From: Algibacter lectus
GTDB lineage: Bacteria > Bacteroidota > Bacteroidia > Flavobacteriales > Flavobacteriaceae
Length of the DNA stretch: 64,000 nt
Direction: 5' to 3'
Assembly (NCBI RefSeq): GCF_900112395.1
Contig: NZ_FOLN01000003.1
Location: forward strand, 496,001 to 560,000
The translations under genes and the position numbers were made by a program. Of this stretch, positions 59,241 through 64,000 are shown piece after piece. Position 1 is the first letter of the stretch; each line of letters starts with the position of its first letter. Below the pieces are notes generated by a model. It worked only from the letters and a program-made list of their open reading frames with translations, was not told where the DNA came from and did no database searches.

Positions 59241-61853
59241 TTGGCAACAAAAAGTAAAAAAGTAACACCGTTAATGAAACAGTACAACGCCATCAAGGCT
59301 AAATATCCAGATGCTTTGTTGCTGTTTAGAGTGGGCGATTTTTACGAAACCTTTGGCTCCGATGCTGTAAAAACAGCAGGAATTTTAGGTATTATTTTAA
59401 CCAAGCGTGGTGCAGGTAGCGAAAGCGAGATTGAATTGGCTGGTTTTCCGCACCATTCATTAAATACTTATTTACCTAAACTGGTAAAGGCCGGCGAGCG
59501 TGTTGCTATTTGCGACCAACTAGAAGACCCAAAGCAAACCAAAAACATTGTAAAGCGTGGTGTAACCGAGTTGGTAACACCTGGTGTGGCTTTAAACGAT
59601 GAGGTTTTAGTGTCTAAATCGAACAATTTTTTATGTTCGGTTTATTTTGATAAAAAATATATAGGAATTTCGTTTTTAGATATTTCTACCGGTGAGTTTT
59701 TAACATCGCAAGGTAATGCGGAGTATATCGATAAATTACTTCAAAATTTTAACCCAAGTGAAGTTTTAGTTTCTAAACAAAAGCGCGCTAAGTTTAATGA
59801 AACCTTTGGAGAAGATTTTCATACCTTTTATTTAGAAGATTGGGTATACCAAACCGATTACGCCTACGAAACCTTAATAAAACACTTTGATACTAAAACA
59901 TTAAAAGGTTTTGGTATAGAAGATTTGTACGAAGGGATTATTGCTTCGGGTTCTATTTTGCATTATTTAGGAGAAACGCAGCACCATAAACTACAGCATA
60001 TTACATCTATTTCGCGTATTGCGGAAGATGATTATGTGTGGATGGATCGTTTTACCATTCGTAATCTAGAACTTTATAATTCTACAAATAATAATGCCGT
60101 AACCCTTTTAAATGTTATAGATAAAACTATTTCGCCAATGGGTGGTAGGCTTTTAAAACGTTGGTTGGCTTTGCCTTTAAAAAACGTGGCAAAAATAAAA
60201 CAGCGCCATGAGGTGGTTAAGTTTTTAAAAACAGAAGATATTACGTTGCAAACCATTCAAAACCACATAAAGAGTATTGGAGATTTGGAGCGCTTAATTT
60301 CTAAAGTGGCTACAACTAAAGTGAATCCGCGAGAGGTTATTCAACTTAAAAATTCATTAGAAGCTATTGTGCCAATAAAAACGTTGGCTACCAATTGCGA
60401 TAACGAATCGTTGAAAATTATTGGAGATACGTTGCAGAGTTGCGAAGTGCTTCGTGCTAAAATTATAGAAACTCTAAATGAAGAGGCTCCTGTAAATGTT
60501 TTAAAAGGAAATAGTATTGCCGAAGGTTTTTCTAAAGAATTAGATGAGTTACGAGCGCTTTCTACTTCTGGAAAAGATTACTTAAACGGTATGTTGGCCC
60601 GCGAAAGTGAACGTACCGGTATTACATCGCTTAAAATAGCATCAAACAATGTGTTTGGTTACTATATAGAGGTGCGAAATACGCATAAAGATAAAGTGCC
60701 AGAAGAATGGATTAGAAAACAAACTTTGGTAAATGCCGAACGTTATATTACTGAGGAGTTAAAAGAGTACGAAGCCAAAATTTTAGGTGCCGAAGATAAA
60801 ATACAAGCCATTGAGCAAAAACTATTTGCTGAATTGGTGAGTTGGATGAATCAATATATAAAGGCTGTTCAACAAAACGCTTATTTAATAGGGCAAATAG
60901 ATTGTTTATGCGGTTTTGCACAGTTAGCAAAAGATAATAGTTACATCTATCCTTTAATAGATGAGTCTCACGATTTAGAAATTAAGGAAGGTCGTCACCC
61001 TGTAATTGAGAAACAATTGCCTATTGGTGAAGCTTATATTGCCAACGATGTGTTTTTAGATAGAACCACACAACAACTTATCATGATTACTGGGCCTAAC
61101 ATGTCTGGTAAGTCGGCTATTTTACGTCAAACAGCACTTATTGTGCTCTTGGCTCAAATGGGAAGTTTTGTGCCTGCAAAAGAAGCTAGAATAGGTTTGG
61201 TAGATAAAATATTTACTAGAGTAGGTGCTAGTGATAATATTTCGATGGGCGAATCTACTTTTATGGTAGAGATGAACGAAACGGCGTCTATTCTAAATAA
61301 CATATCTGAACGTAGTTTGGTGCTTTTAGATGAAATTGGACGTGGTACAAGTACATACGATGGTATTTCTATTGCTTGGGCTATTAGTGAATACTTGCAC
61401 GAGCATCCGGCAAAACCTAAAACGTTATTTGCAACACATTACCATGAGTTGAATGAAATGACAGAAACTTTTGGACGCATTAAAAACTTTAATGTTTCTG
61501 TAAAAGAATTAAAAGACAATGTACTTTTCTTGAGAAAGCTAGTTGAAGGCGGAAGTGCACATAGTTTTGGTATACATGTGGCAAAAATGGCGGGTATGCC
61601 TCAGCAAGTTTTACACCGTGCGAATAAAATTTTAGAGAAATTAGAGAAGTCGCATTCTAGTGAAGAACTCACAAATAAAGTAAAATCGATGCAAGACGAT
61701 ATGCAGCTCAGTTTTTTTAATTTAGACGACCCATTACTGGAAAATATAAAAGACGAAATATTAGATATTGATATTGATACACTTACACCGGTAGAAGCGC
61801 TTATGAAACTGAATGAAATTAAGCGAATGCTGGTGAAGAAAAAGCAGGTTTAA
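59241..61853 (+). CDS. mutS: DNA mismatch repair protein MutS
   Basis: An 870-residue MutS. The frame begins with a TTG at 59241 (encoding [16 protein letters not shown]). The family normally starts at this point, so the TTG is preferred over the ATG at 59274. Mismatch contact is through GDFYETF near the N-terminus. The ATPase domain has [20 protein letters not shown] (Walker A), [17 protein letters not shown] (Walker B and signature), and FATHYHEL. MutS recognises mismatches and starts repair with MutL, which is not encoded nearby. A near-consensus TACTTTAG lies 25 bases upstream. Confidence 0.97.
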   Translation: MATKSKKVTPLMKQYNAIKAKYPDALLLFRVGDFYETFGSDAVKTAGILGIILTKRGAGSESEIELAGFPHHSLNTYLPKLVKAGERVAICDQLEDPKQTKNIVKRGVTELVTPGVALNDEVLVSKSNNFLCSVYFDKKYIGISFLDISTGEFLTSQGNAEYIDKLLQNFNPSEVLVSKQKRAKFNETFGEDFHTFYLEDWVYQTDYAYETLIKHFDTKTLKGFGIEDLYEGIIASGSILHYLGETQHHKLQHITSISRIAEDDYVWMDRFTIRNLELYNSTNNNAVTLLNVIDKTISPMGGRLLKRWLALPLKNVAKIKQRHEVVKFLKTEDITLQTIQNHIKSIGDLERLISKVATTKVNPREVIQLKNSLEAIVPIKTLATNCDNESLKIIGDTLQSCEVLRAKIIETLNEEAPVNVLKGNSIAEGFSKELDELRALSTSGKDYLNGMLARESERTGITSLKIASNNVFGYYIEVRNTHKDKVPEEWIRKQTLVNAERYITEELKEYEAKILGAEDKIQAIEQKLFAELVSWMNQYIKAVQQNAYLIGQIDCLCGFAQLAKDNSYIYPLIDESHDLEIKEGRHPVIEKQLPIGEAYIANDVFLDRTTQQLIMITGPNMSGKSAILRQTALIVLLAQMGSFVPAKEARIGLVDKIFTRVGASDNISMGESTFMVEMNETASILNNISERSLVLLDEIGRGTSTYDGISIAWAISEYLHEHPAKPKTLFATHYHELNEMTETFGRIKNFNVSVKELKDNVLFLRKLVEGGSAHSFGIHVAKMAGMPQQVLHRANKILEKLEKSHSSEELTNKVKSMQDDMQLSFFNLDDPLLENIKDEILDIDIDTLTPVEALMKLNEIKRMLVKKKQV

Positions 61854-61915
61854 AAAGTTTTTTAATTTTTTTTTGAAAAAGGCTTTGGTAATCCAATAAA
61901 AGTCTTAAATTTGCA

Positions 61916-61923
61916 ACCGCAAT
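61916..61923 (+). promoter_or_regulatory. -7 promoter element of the tRNA-Gly/tRNA-Leu pair
   Basis: TAAATTTG matches TAnnTTTG and lies 28 bases before the first tRNA. No well-spaced -33 element was found. Confidence 0.55.
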
Positions 61924-61951
61924 AGTAATATTGCTCGTTCATTAAAAGACT

Positions 61952-62023
61952 GCGAAAGTAGCTCAGGGGTAGAGCATCACCTTGCCAAGGTGGGGGTCGC
62001 GGGTTCAAATCCCGTCTTTCGCT
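61952..62023 (+). tRNA. tRNA-Gly, anticodon GCC
   Basis: 72 bases. The acceptor arms GCGAAAG and CTTTCGC pair fully. The D arm has AGCTCAGGGGTAGAGC, the anticodon loop is TTGCCAA with GCC, and the T arm is GCGGGTTCAAATCCCGT. CCA is not encoded. It reads GGC and GGU codons. Confidence 0.97.
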
Positions 62024-62053
62024 CTGAGAATTTTTGCCTTAAAATATTCCAAT

Positions 62054-62137
62054 GCTGAAGTGGTGGAATTGGTAGACACGTTGGACTTAAAATCCAATGT
62101 CCATTAGGACGTACGGGTTCAAGTCCCGTCTTCAGTA
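62054..62137 (+). tRNA. tRNA-Leu, anticodon UAA
   Basis: 84 bases, class II with a variable arm (GTCCATTAGGAC). The acceptor GCTGAAG pairs with CTTCAGT through one G-U. The anticodon stem TTGGA/TCCAA holds CTTAAAA with anticodon TAA. The T arm is ACGGGTTCAAGTCCCGT. It reads UUA and UUG, the leucine codons most used in AT-rich genomes. Confidence 0.97.
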
Positions 62138-62138
62138 C

Positions 62139-62173
62139 AAAAGCCTTATCTTTTATTAGATAAGGCTTTTTTT
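62139..62173 (+). terminator. Rho-independent terminator of the tRNA pair
   Basis: A perfect 13-base stem (core GCCTTATCT/AGATAAGGC) with a 6-base loop follows the tRNA by one base and ends in a run of seven T. Confidence 0.92.
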
Positions 62174-62263
62174 ATGCGCCATATTTAAAATAACATGTTT
62201 TTTAAACGTATTGTAAAAGAGGTTGTGTAAGCGGGTTTTACTTCCGATAGTAAGGCCATTGTC

Positions 62264-62286
62264 GCGCTACAGAATATAGGTAGCGC
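62264..62286. other. Short GC-rich stem-loop downstream of the response regulator gene
   Basis: Arms GCGCTAC and GTAGCGC enclose 9 bases. It lies about 65 bases after the minus-strand stop at 62352. No T run follows, so a terminator role is uncertain. The rest of 62174-62351 holds nothing recognised. Confidence 0.4.
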
Positions 62287-62351
62287 AGTTAGGCTCTAAA
62301 TATGTGTGTTTAGGTTTTAAAAGTTGTTTAATAAGAAGTGTGAATCGCTAA

Positions 62352-63077
62352 TTAGACACCTAATCGTTTCATAACGGTATCCTTATAGGTTTCTCCAACA
62401 GGAATACGCATGTCTGCCACCAAAATTTTAGATTTTTGAATAGCTTTTATGTGTTCTATACTCACAACGTAAGATTTATGAACTCTTATAAATTTTGAAG
62501 GAGGAAGTTTGTCTAATATGTCCTTAAAACTAGATAAGGTTAATATAGGTTTTTGAGTATCTGAGGTGTAAATTTTAATATAATCTTTTAAGCCTTGTAA
62601 ATAAATAATCGTGTCTATGTTTATTTTAATGTTTTCATATTCCGATTTAACGAAAATAAAATTATTAACCGCAACAGGTGCTGCTGTTTCTGTTACTTGC
62701 GGACTTACAACTACTTTATTCTCCAGCTCATACTTTTCTTTTGCACGAGAAATGGCTTTTAAAAATCTATGAAACGGAATAGGTTTTACTAAATAATCTG
62801 TAGCATTTAAGTTAAAACCATCTAGTGCGTATTCTGGATATGCCGTTGTAAATATAAATTGTGGCATATTGTCAATTGTTTTTACAAGATCGATACCGGT
62901 TAAGTTTGGCATTTCAATATCTAAAAACACTAAATCTACTTGGTGTTTGTTTAAAAGAATAATGGCTTCTAGTGGGTTTGTGCACTTTGCGACAATTTCT
63001 ATACCGCCAACTTGCTGCACATAAGATTCTACTACATCAATAGCTAGAGGTTCGTCGTCTATAATTACACATTTCAT
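62352..63077 (-). CDS. LytTR-family response regulator
   Basis: A 241-residue regulator. The receiver domain (about 1-120) has IIDDEPLAIDVV, the phospho-acceptor Asp in VDLVFLDIEMPNLTG, and the conserved Lys in DYLVKPI. A linker leads to a LytTR DNA-binding domain (about 140-241, IIYLQGLKDYIKIYTSDTQKPIL ... FIRVHKSYVVSIEHIKAI). This is the AlgR/LytR type that binds direct repeats. It follows the histidine kinase gene by 15 bases and is its partner. The regulated genes are not obvious from context. Confidence 0.96.
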   Translation of the reverse strand: MKCVIIDDEPLAIDVVESYVQQVGGIEIVAKCTNPLEAIILLNKHQVDLVFLDIEMPNLTGIDLVKTIDNMPQFIFTTAYPEYALDGFNLNATDYLVKPIPFHRFLKAISRAKEKYELENKVVVSPQVTETAAPVAVNNFIFVKSEYENIKINIDTIIYLQGLKDYIKIYTSDTQKPILTLSSFKDILDKLPPSKFIRVHKSYVVSIEHIKAIQKSKILVADMRIPVGETYKDTVMKRLGV

Positions 63078-63091
63078 CTTAAATAGTTTTA

Positions 63092-64000
63092 CTAGAGTTT
63101 TAACGTCAAATTTACAACAAACTCATTATCGATTTCTTTAATAGTTAACCAATGACTGTCTGGGTATAGTAAACTCAAGCGGTCTTTTGTGTTTTGTAAT
63201 CCAATTCCAGAACTAGTTTTATCGTTCTTTCTACTGCCTATCAAGTTAATACATGTAAATTGAAGTTCATCATCTTTAACATAAATTTCAATTTTAATTT
63301 TAGTGTGTCCTTTAAAATCGGTGCCATATTTAAAGGCGTTTTCGATAAAAGAAATAAGTAAAAGTGGTCTTATTTTTTGGCTGTTAATTCCGCCATGAAT
63401 GTTTATGGTAACATGTTCGTTGTTGGCAATACGTAAACGCTGAAGTTTTAAATAATTTTGAACATAGTCGAGTTCGTTACTTAGTAATACAAAATCTTGA
63501 TTGGTTTGGTACAACATATATCTCAACAATTCAGAAAGTGTGATAACGGCTTCTGGTGCGTCGTTAGATTTTTTTGTAGTGAGCGAATAGATGCTGTTTA
63601 AAGAGTTAAATAGAAAGTGAGGGCTAATTTGATTTTTCAGAAAATGTAATTCTGATGACGATTTTTGCGCCTCTATTTGTTTTGTCGCTATTTCATTGCT
63701 GCTCCATTCGGTATACATCCTTATTATAGTGCCAATCGCTAATATTAAAAAGCTGTTAATAGCAATCATGGCGCCTTTTAGTCCCCAGAAAAAATGTCTG
63801 GACCTGGCACCTCTATAAGGCATAGGGCCTCTGTTGAAAACATTATAATTTTTATTAAACTCATAGTTTAGTTCTCTAAACAAGAAGGTGAAAAAAGCAA
63901 TAAAAACAATAGCACAAAAAATATATAGACCTGTTTTTTTATGAAGTAATAACCTTGGGACTAATATTAAATAGTTGAGGTAGAATAAAATAATATTTAT
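63092..64000 (-). CDS. LytS-type sensor histidine kinase (5' end outside window)
   Basis: The frame is open from the right edge of the window, so the N-terminus lies beyond it. A TTG at 63883 could be a start, but the upstream frame encodes two more membrane segments (NYLILVPRLLL and YIFCAIVFIAFFTF) typical of this group. The kinase part has the His box LKNQISPHFLFNSLNSIYSL, the asparagine box LISFIENAFKYGTD and the glycine box SSGIGLQNTKDRLSLLYPD, without a separate HisKA dimer domain. It should phosphorylate the LytTR regulator encoded 15 bases downstream in response to an unknown signal at the membrane. Confidence 0.93.
   Translation of the reverse strand: MNIILFYLNYLILVPRLLLHKKTGLYIFCAIVFIAFFTFLFRELNYEFNKNYNVFNRGPMPYRGARSRHFFWGLKGAMIAINSFLILAIGTIIRMYTEWSSNEIATKQIEAQKSSSELHFLKNQISPHFLFNSLNSIYSLTTKKSNDAPEAVITLSELLRYMLYQTNQDFVLLSNELDYVQNYLKLQRLRIANNEHVTINIHGGINSQKIRPLLLISFIENAFKYGTDFKGHTKIKIEIYVKDDELQFTCINLIGSRKNDKTSSGIGLQNTKDRLSLLYPDSHWLTIKEIDNEFVVNLTLKL

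Noticed and set aside
62221-62300. Possible third copy of the palindromic repeat, from GCGCAGTTAGG and a nearby stem
   Set aside because: The GTCGGGCT word and the central hairpin are missing. The resemblance is limited to a few bases.

Overview
The window looks like chromosomal DNA from a marine-type member of the Bacteroidota, family Flavobacteriaceae. Four things support this. The DNA is AT-rich, about one third G+C by eye. Several genes are preceded by the Bacteroidota promoter core TAnnTTTG rather than a sigma-70 TATAAT box. The gene content includes a SusC/SusD pair with FecI/FecR-type regulators, a protein with a type IX secretion sorting tail, and several clade-typical fusions. Two copies of a palindromic intergenic repeat of a kind common in Flavobacteria are also present. 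Both window ends cut a gene: a metallophosphoesterase on the left and a LytS-type histidine kinase on the right. There is no prophage, insertion sequence or CRISPR array.

Layout. 1-3.5 kb: a metallophosphoesterase, a thioredoxin-fold protein whose CxxC has become SxxS, a SnoaL-like secreted protein, a STAS protein and a DUF4407 membrane protein. 3.6-14.6 kb (minus): one transport locus with ECF sigma factor, FecR anti-sigma factor, STN-bearing SusC, SusD, a lipoprotein, a di-haem cytochrome c peroxidase and an ELWxxDGT-repeat T9SS cargo protein, closed by a terminator. 14.6-17.3 kb: a DMT exporter, repeat copy 1, an M20 dipeptidase and tRNA-Leu(UAG). 17.4-23.2 kb: transketolase, transaldolase, a NUDIX-derived sugar regulator and a sodium/solute symporter, read together as pentose/sugar metabolism. 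23.4-30.7 kb: a large GAF protein, a TonB siderophore receptor with a PepSY membrane protein, and an HD-hydrolase fused to a Pycsar-effector-type membrane domain.

30.9-36.3 kb (plus): a protein-oxidation repair cluster (msrB, msrA, selO, aldo/keto reductase, a divergent second msrA, and a hydrolase-OsmC fusion). 36.5-40.2 kb: a very large lipoprotein that joins a calcineurin-like phosphoesterase, a CotH/HipA-like kinase-type segment and an Omp85-like barrel. 40-48 kb: a beta-propeller lipoprotein, a BaiN-like flavoprotein, a small KAS III/methyltransferase/glycosyltransferase cluster and gcvP. 48-52 kb: a UbiA-like membrane protein, then a minus-strand run (two tandem paralogous membrane proteins, a methyltransferase, an ECF sigma factor and a zinc anti-sigma factor). 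This run sits next to a GbsR/MarR regulator, and the same operator sequence lies in front of both.

52-64 kb: an AsmA protein, a queuosine-precursor transporter, a FolK-deoxynucleoside kinase fusion, a methyltransferase, a secreted bicupin, an rRNA/tRNA 2'-O-methyltransferase, repeat copy 2, mutS, tRNA-Gly and tRNA-Leu(UAA), and a LytTR/LytS two-component pair. The observations most worth following are the HD-PycTM protein at 29.5-30.7 kb, the three-part phosphoesterase/kinase-like/barrel protein at 36.5-40.2 kb, and the GbsR-type regulator with paired operators and an apparently leaderless transcript at 51.4-52.1 kb.
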